The notes: generated by a model not told the origin, from the sequence alone. A stretch of DNA of 64,000 nucleotides from Kluyvera sp046569695 (GCF_046569695.1 NZ_JBKHUI010000005.1:124001-188000); one strand, 5' to 3'; numbered from the stretch's first letter, positions 1-8,512 are shown. Translations and numbers: made by a program.

Positions 1-1
1 G

Positions 2-103
2 ACGTTGAATATTGCGTTGAGCGATGACGTGTTGCCGTTGTCGAACGCTGTGGGGTATTTGCGGCCGTTTATGTTAGCCAAAGATAAGGCGCTGGTGGGT
101 TAG
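2..103 (+). CDS. C-terminal end of an unrecognised protein (5' truncated)
   Basis: An open frame enters from the left edge and ends at a TAG, giving 33 residues that finish in LAKDKALVG. I do not recognise the family. It is read as coding because it is open up to the edge and is followed at once by a REP-like hairpin, as is usual at gene ends in this genome. It converges with the mhb operon. A chance frame remains possible over so short a length. Confidence 0.4.
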   Translation, partial: TLNIALSDDVLPLSNAVGYLRPFMLAKDKALVG

Positions 104-114
104 TTTGGGGGATT

Positions 115-143
115 CCCGGCGGCGCTTCGCTTGGCCGGGCTAC
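115..143. repeat. REP-like palindromic unit (CCCGG/CCGGG type)
   Basis: An imperfect hairpin with ends CCCGGCGGCGC and GGCCGGGCTAC. The same unit recurs at 12138-12218 and, inverted, near 26944-26973, so it is a dispersed family. It is followed at about 164-186 by a second short inverted repeat (CCCTCTCCCC...GGGGAGAGGG) that may end transcription between the two convergent genes. Confidence 0.75.
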
Positions 144-207
144 AAACTCTGCTCTATTCGGTCCCCTCTCCCCTTTGGGGAGAGGGTGCACATGGTGCCA
201 AACGCTA

Positions 208-1401
208 TTATCGCGGTTGCAGGCAGTTATCTTCTTTCCAGCCGTACAGCCACTCGATGCCGCGATAGAACTCTTCCTGGGTTTTGCCTTTCCACAGCAG
301 GTTACGCACCTGACGTTCTACCCCCGCCGCATGATACAGACGGCCCATTTCGCGTGTAGACCAGACAATACGCGCAGTGCGCGGAATACGCACCGATTCG
401 TACAGCGCAAACGCGCTGGCGGCGTCGCCGTCGCACTGGGTCAGCGCTTTGCCGAGCGTTACCGCATCTTCCAGCGCCATGCAGGCGCCCTGCGCCATAT
501 ACTGCGCGACCGGGTGCGCGGAGTCGCCCACCAGCGTGATGCGATCGTTGCCCCATTTTTCTACCGGCTCGCGGTCGGCGGTGGACCAGCGACGCCAGGA
601 GGTCGGTTTGTCCAGCATCTGGCGAGGACGCGGGTGAATGCCCTTGAAGTACGACATGACCTCTTCTTTACTGCCATCGCGCACGCCCCACTGCTCGGTT
701 TCCCGGCTGTGGAAGGTCACCACCAGGTTGTACTGCTTACCACCACGCAGCGGATAGTGCACCAGGTGACAGTGCGGGCCAGCCCACAACACCGGCGCGT
801 TGATGCGCAGGTCTTCCGGCATATCGTCGCGTTCCACCACCGCGCGATAGACCACGTGGCCGGTCACGCGCGGCGTATCGCCGAGCAGGCTCTGGCGCAC
901 CACCGATTTCACGCCGTCGCAGCCAATCAGAATATCTGCCGTCCAACTGTTGCCTTTATCGTCAAACACGGTGACATCGTCGGCGGTCTGACGAATATCC
1001 ACCACGTGGGTAGAGGTACGGTACTTTACGCCCGGGTGCTGCAACGCCGCTTCCCAGACGGTGGCATGAATATCGACGCGGTGGATAACCGCATACGGGC
1101 CGCCGAAGTGGTCACGGAACGCTTGCCCCGTTTCGATGTGAATCACCTCTTCGCCGTTGACCGCATCCATCATGGTGATGTGGTCGGTAAAGACCGCACG
1201 CTGACGGGCGACCTCGCCCACGCCGAGGCTGTCGAGCGCGGAAAACGCGTTCGGCCCGAGCTGGATCCCGGCGCCAATCTCGCCAATTTCGTGCGCCTGT
1301 TCCAGCAGCATCACCTGGATGCCCTGACGCGCCAGCGACAGCGCGGTGGCCGCGCCACCAATACCGCCGCCGACAATAATTGCACGCGTTACTTTAGCCA
1401 T
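208..1401 (-). CDS. mhbM: 3-hydroxybenzoate 6-hydroxylase (FAD monooxygenase)
   Basis: A flavoprotein aromatic hydroxylase of 397 residues that converts 3-hydroxybenzoate to gentisate with NADH and O2 (established for the Klebsiella mhb family). Visible signatures are the N-terminal FAD GxGxxG (VGGGIGG, residues 10-16), the DG motif (GCDGVKSVV, about 160) and the GD motif (LVGDSAHP, about 290). The start at 1401 is preferred over an upstream in-frame start because it has AGGAGA eight bases upstream and begins right at the dinucleotide-binding strand. It is last in the leftward operon mhbT-D-H-I-M, 19 bp after mhbI, which places it with the gentisate ring-cleavage enzymes. Salicylate hydroxylase-like proteins share this fold, so the substrate is inferred from context. 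Confidence 0.88.
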   Translation of the reverse strand: MAKVTRAIIVGGGIGGAATALSLARQGIQVMLLEQAHEIGEIGAGIQLGPNAFSALDSLGVGEVARQRAVFTDHITMMDAVNGEEVIHIETGQAFRDHFGGPYAVIHRVDIHATVWEAALQHPGVKYRTSTHVVDIRQTADDVTVFDDKGNSWTADILIGCDGVKSVVRQSLLGDTPRVTGHVVYRAVVERDDMPEDLRINAPVLWAGPHCHLVHYPLRGGKQYNLVVTFHSRETEQWGVRDGSKEEVMSYFKGIHPRPRQMLDKPTSWRRWSTADREPVEKWGNDRITLVGDSAHPVAQYMAQGACMALEDAVTLGKALTQCDGDAASAFALYESVRIPRTARIVWSTREMGRLYHAAGVERQVRNLLWKGKTQEEFYRGIEWLYGWKEDNCLQPR

Positions 1402-1420
1402 GATTCTTCTCCTGTTCTGA

Positions 1421-2065
1421 CTACGCCGGAATCTTGTCCTGCTGGTTTTCAGGGGCCGCGGCGATAAACGCCGGCAGCGCCATGCAGGCGTCAACCACCG
1501 CTTTGCAGCGCGGGAAACCGCTCAGATCGCAGCCCATCCGCTCGGCGTTGGCCCACTGCGGCACCAGGCAGCAGTCAGCAAGCGTCGGCGTCTCACCGAA
1601 GCAAAACGCCCCTGATTGGCCGCGGCGCAGCAGTTGTTCTACCGCGCTCAGCCCCTGCTGGATCCAGTGTGCATACCAGCGTTTTTTCGCTTCTTCACTC
1701 ACCTTCAGCTCATCGCTGAGGTAGCGCAATACGCGCATGTTGTTGATGGGGTGGATGTCGCAACAGATGGCGTACACCACCTCCAGCACGCGCATGCGCT
1801 GGGGATCATTCGCCGGTAGCAGCGGCGTCTGCGGGAAATGTCTGTCCAGCCAGTCAATAATCGCCAGCGACTGTCCCAGCGATTCACCCTCGTCGGTGAT
1901 AAGCGCAGGGACCAGCCCCACCGGGTTCAGGCGTCGGTACTCCAGCGCGTTCTGCTGGCCGATGCGGATGTTGACCCCGACGGTCTGGTGGTCAATGCCC
2001 TTCAGCGCCATCGCAATACGTACGCGGTAAGAGGCCGAACTATTAAAAAAACTGTACAGCTTCAT
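1421..2065 (-). CDS. mhbI: Maleylpyruvate isomerase (zeta-class GST fold)
   Basis: A 214-residue glutathione transferase-type isomerase that converts maleylpyruvate to fumarylpyruvate using glutathione. The N-terminal thioredoxin-like half starts with LYSFFNSSASYRVRIAMALK, which carries the zeta-class SSxxYRVR glutathione-binding motif; the usual Cys of SSC is Ala here. The helical half follows from about residue 90. Two consecutive ATGs exist. The second (2065) is chosen because GAGGTG lies only one base from the first. The gene sits between hydrolase mhbH and hydroxylase mhbM in a tightly spaced operon. Maleylacetoacetate isomerase is the alternative by homology; neighbouring gentisate genes favour maleylpyruvate. 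Confidence 0.87.
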   Translation of the reverse strand: MKLYSFFNSSASYRVRIAMALKGIDHQTVGVNIRIGQQNALEYRRLNPVGLVPALITDEGESLGQSLAIIDWLDRHFPQTPLLPANDPQRMRVLEVVYAICCDIHPINNMRVLRYLSDELKVSEEAKKRWYAHWIQQGLSAVEQLLRRGQSGAFCFGETPTLADCCLVPQWANAERMGCDLSGFPRCKAVVDACMALPAFIAAAPENQQDKIPA

Positions 2066-2073
2066 CATTCACC

Positions 2074-2775
2074 TCAAACAATGTTGACCGCGATGGGCGT
2101 TAACCCTTCCACATTACCGGTGATAGTTTCGCCCTTCACCACCGCGCCAACGCCTTCTGGCGTGCCGGTGAAGATGAGGTCGCCCGGCTGCAGTTCGAAG
2201 AAGCCAGACAGGTAGCTGATGGTCTCTTTCACATCCCAGATCAGGTGCTGAATATCGCTGCGCTGGCGGTCTTTGCCGTCAACCTGCAGCCAGATTGGCG
2301 CGTTATCAAGGGACGGTTCGTCGGCCTTTTTGTGCAGCGGCGCAATCGGCGCGGAAAGGTCAAAGGCTTTGCCGATTTCCCACGGGCGGCCCATCTGGCG
2401 CATCTCCATCTGGCGGTCGCGGCGAGTCATGTCCAGCCCGGTGGCGTAGCCCCAGATATACTCTTCGGCTTTCTCCAGCGGGATATCGCTGCCTTTTTTA
2501 CCAATGGCGACCACCAGCTCAATTTCATAGTGATAGTTGTCAGTCTGGGCCGGGTAAGCGAGGTTCAGGGTTTCGCCTGCGGCAACGGGAACCACGGCAT
2601 CCGCCGGTTTGCAGAAGAAGAATGGCGGCTCGCGATCCGGGTCAAAACCCATCTCACGGGCGTGGGCGGCATAGTTACGGCCCACGCAGTACACGCGGCG
2701 TACCGGGAATTTCTCATCGCTGCCAACAACCGGTACGGCAACCGGTGCCTGGGGTTCGAATACGTATTTGCTCAT
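2074..2775 (-). CDS. mhbH: Fumarylpyruvate hydrolase (FAH family)
   Basis: A 233-residue fumarylacetoacetate hydrolase-family enzyme that splits fumarylpyruvate into fumarate and pyruvate, the last step of the gentisate route. The fold is marked by VYCVGRNYAAHAREMG (about 28-43), the metal-binding acidic segment HYEIELVVAIGKKG (about 80-93) and GYATGLDMTRRD (about 108-119). The C-terminal GDLIFTGTPEGVG is typical of the family. AGGAGAAGAA lies just before the ATG. The gene is 14 bp from mhbD and a few bp from mhbI, consistent with one polycistronic message. Other FAH hydratases and isomerases are possible by motif alone; operon membership decides. Confidence 0.88.
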   Translation of the reverse strand: MSKYVFEPQAPVAVPVVGSDEKFPVRRVYCVGRNYAAHAREMGFDPDREPPFFFCKPADAVVPVAAGETLNLAYPAQTDNYHYEIELVVAIGKKGSDIPLEKAEEYIWGYATGLDMTRRDRQMEMRQMGRPWEIGKAFDLSAPIAPLHKKADEPSLDNAPIWLQVDGKDRQRSDIQHLIWDVKETISYLSGFFELQPGDLIFTGTPEGVGAVVKGETITGNVEGLTPIAVNIV

Positions 2776-2789
2776 CTTTCTTCTCCTGA

Positions 2790-3818
2790 TTAATAGCGCG
2801 CTTCGCGGAACAGGCCCAGGGTTTCCTGGACGGGTCTATCCGAGAAACTGAATAGCACGGTCTCTTCTGGCGTGTTAAAGGACACGCTGTGCCAGGTCGG
2901 CACGACAAAAATATCTTTCGCTTTAAAGCTGAAGGTCTGCTCGCCGATGGTCACCTCACCGCTGCCTTCCACCACGTGGTAGATGGTGCTGTCGGTGGTG
3001 CTCGCCTGACGCGTCTGGAAGCCTTTCGGCAACAGCTGCAGGAACGCCCCCATTGACGGCATTGGGTAACCGCCGGTCACCGGGTTGACGTAGCGCATCT
3101 TGTAGCCATCCCACTCGTCGGCATCGCCCATGCGCATCAGGTCATGCAGCGCTTCACGGCTGCGGTCATAGCGGTAGTTGAAAATCGGCGATGAGTTACC
3201 CACCTGATGGCGCAGTGGCAGCATGTTGGCGGCGTAGCGCGGCAGGTAGTCGCCCTCTTTACGGGTGACCGGCTGCTGCTCTTGCGGGTAATCTTCGGCG
3301 AAGCCGCAGCCGAGGTAGTTCACCAGCGGCAGGTCGAGGCCATCAAGCCAGATAACCGGTTCGTCGCCCGGGTTACCGTGGTCGTGCCAGCGCCACTGCG
3401 GGGTGAGGATAAAGTCACCGGGGCTCATCTGGGTACGTTCGCCGTCAACGGCGGTAAACGCACCGTGGCCTTCCACCACAAAGCGCAGCGCCGACTGGTT
3501 ATGGCGATGGCTTGGTGCCACCTCGCCCGGCATGATCAGCTGCAGGCCCGCGTACAGCGACGAAGTAATCGATGAGTGGCCGCGCAGGCCGGGGTTTTCC
3601 AGCACCAGCACGCGGCGTACCGCCTCTTTCGCGCCAATCAGCGTGCCGCTTTCCAGCAGCAGCGGGCGAATTTCCTGGTAGTTCCAGTAGGCCGGGGCGC
3701 AGTTGGCGTTCGGCGTTTTTGGCACCAGGTGATGCAACGATTCCCACAACGGCGTCAGGTTTTGCCCGGAAATATGCTGGTAGAACTGTTGGCGATCGTG
3801 TTTTACGTCCGAGGTCAT
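2790..3818 (-). CDS. mhbD: Gentisate 1,2-dioxygenase (cupin)
   Basis: A 342-residue bicupin Fe(II) dioxygenase that opens gentisate to maleylpyruvate. The first cupin carries the metal ligands in APSHRHNQSALRFVVEGHG (about 100-118) and a second His in WRWHDHGN (about 142-149). A second cupin fold occupies the C-terminal third (VVEGSGEVTIGEQTF, then VPTWHSV). Family members are about 340-350 residues, so the length is normal. AGGAGAATAATA precedes the ATG. It is second in the operon after the transporter mhbT, with 11 bp between them. Confidence 0.92.
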   Translation of the reverse strand: MTSDVKHDRQQFYQHISGQNLTPLWESLHHLVPKTPNANCAPAYWNYQEIRPLLLESGTLIGAKEAVRRVLVLENPGLRGHSSITSSLYAGLQLIMPGEVAPSHRHNQSALRFVVEGHGAFTAVDGERTQMSPGDFILTPQWRWHDHGNPGDEPVIWLDGLDLPLVNYLGCGFAEDYPQEQQPVTRKEGDYLPRYAANMLPLRHQVGNSSPIFNYRYDRSREALHDLMRMGDADEWDGYKMRYVNPVTGGYPMPSMGAFLQLLPKGFQTRQASTTDSTIYHVVEGSGEVTIGEQTFSFKAKDIFVVPTWHSVSFNTPEETVLFSFSDRPVQETLGLFREARY

Positions 3819-3829
3819 TATTATTCTCC

Positions 3830-5188
3830 TTAACTTTTCACCGCGCCCATCACAGGCGGCGATTCGGGTACTCGGGAAGATTGGCGTACCACCAGCGTCA
3901 GGAGCGTTAGCACTACAGCGCTAATGGCGGCCGGTACGGCAATCACAAAGAACAGGGTGTCGAATGAGAAGTTCATCGCCATCATCACGCCGCCGGAAAC
4001 GGAGCCGACAATCGCGCCACAGCGGCCGATAGCGTTTGACCAGCTCACGCCGGTGGCGCGGCTCTGGGTCGGGTAAAGCGTGGCGGTCAGGGCGTTCAGC
4101 CCAACCTGCGAGCCGCTGATGCCGATGCCGGTGCCGAAAATCGCCAGCGCCATCATCCACAGGCCGTTTTCACTCAGGCCAATCATCACAATGCACGCCG
4201 CGCCCAGCGCATAGCTCACCGCCAGCACCCAGAACGGGTTGAATTTATCCATTAACACGCCGAGCATCAGCGCGCCTAACGTACCGCCCACCTGGAATGC
4301 TGCCGTCACCCACGAAGCGTGCTGGAGATCGATACCGCGATGGTTCAATAGCGTCGGCATCCAGCTAGAGAGTAAATAGATGATCAGCAGGCTCATAAAG
4401 AACACCACCCATAGCATCAGGGTAATGGTGAGCTGACGCCCGCTGAACAGCTGGCTGATGCTGCCTTTTTTGGTCGCCGCCGGTTCATCGAGCCAGAACT
4501 CGGCGTCGTCATAGCGCTCGCCGGTCATGGCGCTAACGGTGCGGCGAATTTCCGCCTGCGGACGCTGACGACGCACCAGCCAGCGTGGGGATTCCGGCAA
4601 AACGGCCAGCAACGCGAAGAACAGCACGATAGGCAGTACGCCGCCCAGCACCAGAATGCCGTGCCAGCCAATCACCGGCACCAGTTGCGCGCTGACGATC
4701 CCGCCCAGCGCCGAGCCGAGGGTAAAGCCGCAGAACATCAAAGTAACCAGCGCGCCGCGACGGCGGGCCGGCAGGTATTCGGAGGTCATGGTGATGGTAT
4801 TGGGCATCGCGCCGCCAAGGCCGAGGCCGGTTAAGAAGCGCAGGATGATCAACGCTTCCAGATTTGGCGAGAACGCCGAGAGCAGGCTGAAAAGGCCGAA
4901 CAGCGCCACGCACCACTCAATAACGCGTTTGCGCCCGAGTCGGTCAGAGAGCGGGCCGCACAGCAGGGCGCCTGCGGTTAAACCCAGCAGACCTGCGCCA
5001 AACAACGGCGCCAAATCGCCTGCGGTTAACTGCCAGTGGTCACGAATGGCCGGGGCGATAAAGCCAATCGCCGCGGTATCAAAACCGTCCATCATCACCA
5101 CCAGGAAACAGCAGATGATGACGCGCCACTGCATCTTGCCGATCGGAGCGACATCGATGAGTGCCTGTAGTTCACGTCGTTGCGTCAT
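3830..5188 (-). CDS. mhbT: MFS aromatic acid:H+ symporter (3-hydroxybenzoate/gentisate uptake)
   Basis: A 452-residue, 12-helix major facilitator of the aromatic acid:H+ symporter (AAHS) family, which imports hydroxybenzoates across the inner membrane. Family markers are DGFDTAAIGFIAPAIRDHW in helix 1 (about 34-52), the loop 2-3 motif GPLSDRLGRKRVIEW (about 78-92) and the helix 4-5 stretch LTGLGLGGAMPNTITMTSEY. It is the first gene of the leftward catabolic operon and divergent from LysR gene mhbR, with the likely operator between them. The exact substrate (3-hydroxybenzoate, gentisate or both) is inferred from the enzymes that follow. Confidence 0.86.
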   Translation of the reverse strand: MTQRRELQALIDVAPIGKMQWRVIICCFLVVMMDGFDTAAIGFIAPAIRDHWQLTAGDLAPLFGAGLLGLTAGALLCGPLSDRLGRKRVIEWCVALFGLFSLLSAFSPNLEALIILRFLTGLGLGGAMPNTITMTSEYLPARRRGALVTLMFCGFTLGSALGGIVSAQLVPVIGWHGILVLGGVLPIVLFFALLAVLPESPRWLVRRQRPQAEIRRTVSAMTGERYDDAEFWLDEPAATKKGSISQLFSGRQLTITLMLWVVFFMSLLIIYLLSSWMPTLLNHRGIDLQHASWVTAAFQVGGTLGALMLGVLMDKFNPFWVLAVSYALGAACIVMIGLSENGLWMMALAIFGTGIGISGSQVGLNALTATLYPTQSRATGVSWSNAIGRCGAIVGSVSGGVMMAMNFSFDTLFFVIAVPAAISAVVLTLLTLVVRQSSRVPESPPVMGAVKS

Positions 5189-5300
5189 AGGGAGGGCCTC
5201 GGTATATGCAGGTTATCCACGTATCCGTTCACGCTTTCGCCAGAACGGCTTAGGGTAAGATGTTTATTTTTTTGCTTTTATGTTGCTATCTTGTGATATG

Positions 5301-5327
5301 TGAAATGAGTTGTACAATGGCATTTCA
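5301..5327. promoter_or_regulatory. Candidate MhbR operator in the mhbT-mhbR divergent region
   Basis: A 7-bp perfect inverted repeat, TGAAATG / CATTTCA, separated by 13 bp, lies between the divergent transporter and LysR genes, about 30 bp before the mhbR ATG. A 27-bp dyad there is the expected form of a LysR-type binding site controlling both directions. The function is inferred. Confidence 0.6.
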
Positions 5328-5357
5328 TGCCTATCCATAACCTGGAGGTTATATCTA

Positions 5358-6281
5358 ATGGCCGATTGGACGCAGAAGCTAAAGCTCCACCATCTGAAAA
5401 TGCTGGTGGCACTTGGCGAGCAGGGAAACCTGACTCAGGTCGCAAAGATGATGCACATCACCCAGCCCGCGCTGTCGAAATGGTTAACCCAGTTTGAAGA
5501 GGAGGTGGGGATTACGCTTTTTGAGCGCCATAGCAAAGGGCTCCGCGTGTCCGAAGGCGGCAAGCTACTGCTTCAGCACGCCCAGCGGCTGATTAACGAC
5601 ATTGAACGCTCGCAGTTTGAGATGGAGCGTTTTAAGCAGGGCGGCCTCGTGGGCAGCCTAAAAATTGGCTGCTCGCCGGTGGCGACCGACTGCGTCTCTC
5701 AGGCCATTTTCCCGCTGCTGGCTGAAATGCCAACGCTGCACCTGAATATAGAAGAGAAGGTGATGACGCCACTGTTGCAGGATTTGCAGTCCGGCGTGGT
5801 GGACGTGGTGGTGGGCCGCATCGGCGGCCGGGCGCTGGAGTTGCCGCTGAACTATGAGGTGCTCTACACCGAGCCGGTCTGCTTCGTGGCGCGAACCGAC
5901 CACCCCCTCGCCCATCGCAACCGCCTGTCGTGGGAGGATCTGTCATCGTGGCGCTGGATAGTCTGGCCTAACGGCACGCCCATTCGTCAAAGCATCGACA
6001 ACGCGCTGGTAGAAAACGGCGTCATGCTGCCGGAAAACACCATTGAGTCGGCCTCGATGAACGTCAGCGTTAACCTGCTGCAAAGCAGCGATATGATCTC
6101 GATTCTGTCGCTGCGGCTGGCGGAGCGATACCAGAGCCAGGGCCAGCTCGCCATTCTGGCGCTGCCGCGCGTCGAGCAAAAAGGCAGCGTCGGCGTTTTC
6201 TGGCGCAAATCGAGCATTCCAACCCTGGCGCTAAGTCGGTTTCTCTATTATTTGTCGCATCCGGTACAAATAGAGGGATAA
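5358..6281 (+). CDS. mhbR: LysR-type regulator of the mhb operon
   Basis: A 307-residue LysR-family regulator. The N-terminal winged helix-turn-helix is clear (LTQVAKMMHITQPALSKWLTQ, about 26-46, then ITLFERHSKGLRVSEGG), followed by a two-lobe inducer domain from about residue 90. The start is set at the ATG preceded by GGAGG ten bases upstream; an upstream in-frame start lacks a ribosome site and would add residues with no homology to the family. It is divergent from mhbT with a dyad between them, the classic arrangement for autoregulation and substrate-induced activation. The inducer is probably 3-hydroxybenzoate or gentisate (inference). Confidence 0.87.
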   Translation: MADWTQKLKLHHLKMLVALGEQGNLTQVAKMMHITQPALSKWLTQFEEEVGITLFERHSKGLRVSEGGKLLLQHAQRLINDIERSQFEMERFKQGGLVGSLKIGCSPVATDCVSQAIFPLLAEMPTLHLNIEEKVMTPLLQDLQSGVVDVVVGRIGGRALELPLNYEVLYTEPVCFVARTDHPLAHRNRLSWEDLSSWRWIVWPNGTPIRQSIDNALVENGVMLPENTIESASMNVSVNLLQSSDMISILSLRLAERYQSQGQLAILALPRVEQKGSVGVFWRKSSIPTLALSRFLYYLSHPVQIEG

Positions 6282-6339
6282 CTCAGGACAGATGCCCGAT
6301 GTTCGTCTTATCTATATCAGGTATGCTCAGATTTCATGA

Positions 6340-6355
6340 TGTGATCGGTAGCACA
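6340..6355. promoter_or_regulatory. CRP site upstream of yohJ
   Basis: TGTGA-N6-GCACA, one mismatch from the CRP consensus, lies 17 bp before a TATGAT -10-like hexamer (6372-6377) and about 50 bp before the yohJ start. The spacing is close to that of a class II CRP promoter. Confidence 0.65.
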
Positions 6356-6404
6356 TTTCAGGCTTTAATTGTATGATGAATGCATTCCACCAAAGGTGAA
6401 TCCC

Positions 6405-6803
6405 ATGCTCAAATCGCTGAATTTAATCTGGCAATACCTGCGTGCATTCGTGCTGATTTACGCCTGTCTGTATGCCGGTATTTTTATTTCGTCGCTGCTG
6501 CCGATTACCATTCCCGGCAGCATTATCGGCATGCTTATTATGTTTGTGCTGCTGGCGCTGCAAATCCTGCCCGCGAAGTGGGTCAACCCCGGCTGCTACA
6601 TCCTTATCCGTTATATGGCGCTGCTGTTCGTGCCGATTGGCGTCGGCGTGATGCAGTACTTCTCGCTGCTGAGCGCACAGTTTGGCCCGGTGGTCGTCTC
6701 CTGCACCATCAGTACGCTGGTGGTGCTGGTGGTGGTGAGCTGGAGCTCTCATCTGGTACACGGTGAGCGTAAAGTAGTTGGTCGTGAGGGAGCGGATAAA
6801 TAA
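6405..6803 (+). CDS. yohJ: YohJ, LrgA/CidA holin-like membrane protein
   Basis: A 132-residue protein, the exact E. coli length, with about four hydrophobic helices and the LrgA signature TIPGSIIGMLIMFVLLAL (about 35-52). Start at 6405 follows CAAAGGTGA; an upstream in-frame ATG would add residues unlike the family. LrgA/LrgB-type pairs have been proposed to act as holin/antiholin regulators or metabolite transporters; their role in enterobacteria is unsettled. It overlaps yohK by one base (TAATG), so the two are translationally coupled, and cdd follows. Confidence 0.93.
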   Translation: MLKSLNLIWQYLRAFVLIYACLYAGIFISSLLPITIPGSIIGMLIMFVLLALQILPAKWVNPGCYILIRYMALLFVPIGVGVMQYFSLLSAQFGPVVVSCTISTLVVLVVVSWSSHLVHGERKVVGREGADK

Positions 6804-7498
6804 TGCTGCACTATATCTGGTGGTCTTTGCCGCTGACTTTAGTTGTCTTTTTCGCCGCCCGTTGGCTTGGCGCGCGCTTTAAAATGCCGCTGCTTAATCC
6901 GCTGCTGGTGTCGATGGTGGTGATTATTCCGTTCCTGCTGCTGACCGATATTCCGTACGATCACTACTTTAAAGGCAGCGAAGTGCTGAACGACCTGCTG
7001 CAGCCTGCGGTGGTCGCCCTGGCCTACCCGCTGTATGAACAGCTGCACCAGATCCGTGCGCGCTGGAAATCCATCATCACTATCTGCTTTGTCGGTAGCG
7101 CGGTGGCGATGATCACCGGAACATCGGTGGCGCTGATGATGGGTGCATCACCACAAATCGCCGCTTCTATTATGCCGAAATCGGTGACCACGCCGATTGC
7201 GATGGCAGTGAGCGGCAGCATCGGCGGTATTCCGGCGATTAGCGCCGTGTGCGTCATTTATGTTGGTATTCTCGGTGCGGTGTTTGGTCATACCCTGCTG
7301 AACCTGATGCGGATTACCACCAAAGCCTCGCGCGGGCTATCGATGGGGACCGCCTCACACGCCCTGGGCACTGCACGCTGCGCTGAGATGGATTATCAGG
7401 AAGGGGCGTTTAGTTCGCTGGCGTTGGTTATCTGCGGCATCATTACCTCGCTGATTGCGCCGTTCCTGTTCCCGATTATTCTGTCGGTAGTGGGATAA
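6803..7498 (+). CDS. yohK: YohK, LrgB-family membrane protein
   Basis: A 231-residue inner-membrane protein of the LrgB family, the partner of YohJ. It is hydrophobic throughout, with conserved stretches MPKSVTTPIAMAVSGSIGG (about 125-143) and MGTASHALGTARCAEMD (about 180-196) characteristic of LrgB. The ATG overlaps the yohJ stop by one base. In E. coli the same yohJ-yohK-cdd order has led to a proposed role in nucleoside or small-metabolite export; this is not proven by the sequence. Confidence 0.93.
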   Translation: MLHYIWWSLPLTLVVFFAARWLGARFKMPLLNPLLVSMVVIIPFLLLTDIPYDHYFKGSEVLNDLLQPAVVALAYPLYEQLHQIRARWKSIITICFVGSAVAMITGTSVALMMGASPQIAASIMPKSVTTPIAMAVSGSIGGIPAISAVCVIYVGILGAVFGHTLLNLMRITTKASRGLSMGTASHALGTARCAEMDYQEGAFSSLALVICGIITSLIAPFLFPIILSVVG

Positions 7499-7537
7499 AA
7501 CGAGACAAATCACACATTTTTAATTGATGTTACACAC

Positions 7538-7566
7538 GTTGCATTAACAATGAGATGTTGATCACT
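7538..7566. promoter_or_regulatory. cdd control region: CytR octamer and CRP site
   Basis: A perfect CytR half-site octamer GTTGCATT (7538-7545) is followed by TGAGA-N6-TCACT (7551-7566), a good CRP-like site, in the 129 bp before cdd. In E. coli, cdd is a CytR/CRP promoter, so this match is expected. The promoter hexamers are not clear to me. Confidence 0.6.
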
Positions 7567-7627
7567 AATCGGGGCGCTTACGCCCCGTACACTACGATCC
7601 CATTACATTGTTATGAGGCACAACGCC

Positions 7628-8512
7628 ATGCATCCACGTTTTCAATCTGCTTTTTCGCAACTGGCGGCAGATCTGCAGACCGCTATCGCTCCCCTGCTAG
7701 CCGATCCGCACTTCCCTGCTCTGCTGAGCGCCGAGCAGGTCTCTTCGCTTAAAACGGCGACGGGGCTGGACGAAGACGCGCTCGCTTTTGCGCTCCTGCC
7801 GCTGGCGGCAGCCTGCGCCCGTGCTGACCTGTCTCACTTTAACGTCGGCGCTATCGCCCGCGGCGTGAGCGGCACCTGGTACTTTGGCGGCAACATGGAA
7901 TTCCTCGGCGCTACTATGCAGCAGACCGTGCACGCGGAGCAGAGCGCCATCAGCCATGCCTGGCTGCGCGGCGAAAAATCCCTGCAGGCCATTACCGTTA
8001 ACTACACGCCGTGCGGCCACTGCCGTCAGTTTATGAATGAACTGAACAGCGGGCTGGCGCTGCGTATCAACCTGCCGGGCCGTCAGCCGCATACGCTGCA
8101 GGACTACCTGCCGGACGCGTTCGGGCCAAAAGATCTCGATATCAAAACCCTGCTGATGGACGAGCAGGATCACGGTTATCCGCTCGAGGGCGATGCGCTG
8201 GCACAGGCCGCGATTCAGGCCGCTAACCATAGCCACACCCCGTACAGTAAAGCGCCTTCCGGCGTGGCGCTGGAACTGCGTGACGGTACTATTTTCAGCG
8301 GCAGCTATGCGGAAAACGCAGCGTTCAACCCAACGCTGCCACCGCTGCAGGGTGCCCTGAACCTGCTGAGCCTGAACGGTTACGACTACCCGGATATTCA
8401 GCGCGCTATTCTGGCCGAACGCGCCGATGCGCCGCTGATTCAGTGGGATGCCACCGCCGCCACGCTGAAAGCGCTGGGCTGCCACAATATCGATCGCGTA
8501 CTGCTTGCCTAA
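7628..8512 (+). CDS. cdd: Cytidine deaminase
   Basis: A 294-residue homodimeric-type zinc enzyme that deaminates cytidine and deoxycytidine to uridine and deoxyuridine in pyrimidine salvage. The catalytic core has the HAE motif (TVHAEQSAISHAW, about 101-113) and the zinc ligands of the PCGHCRQFMNEL segment (about 128-139). The C-terminal broken repeat of the cytidine deaminase fold is present (YAENAAFNPTLPPLQGAL). Start 7628 gives the E. coli length and begins MHPRFQ, preceded by TGAGG. The REP pair that follows probably ends the transcript region. Confidence 0.96.
   Translation: MHPRFQSAFSQLAADLQTAIAPLLADPHFPALLSAEQVSSLKTATGLDEDALAFALLPLAAACARADLSHFNVGAIARGVSGTWYFGGNMEFLGATMQQTVHAEQSAISHAWLRGEKSLQAITVNYTPCGHCRQFMNELNSGLALRINLPGRQPHTLQDYLPDAFGPKDLDIKTLLMDEQDHGYPLEGDALAQAAIQAANHSHTPYSKAPSGVALELRDGTIFSGSYAENAAFNPTLPPLQGALNLLSLNGYDYPDIQRAILAERADAPLIQWDATAATLKALGCHNIDRVLLA

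Noticed and set aside
175..1467. 430-codon open frame on the plus strand
   Set aside because: Antisense to mhbM, with low-complexity His/Arg/Val content and no recognisable domain.
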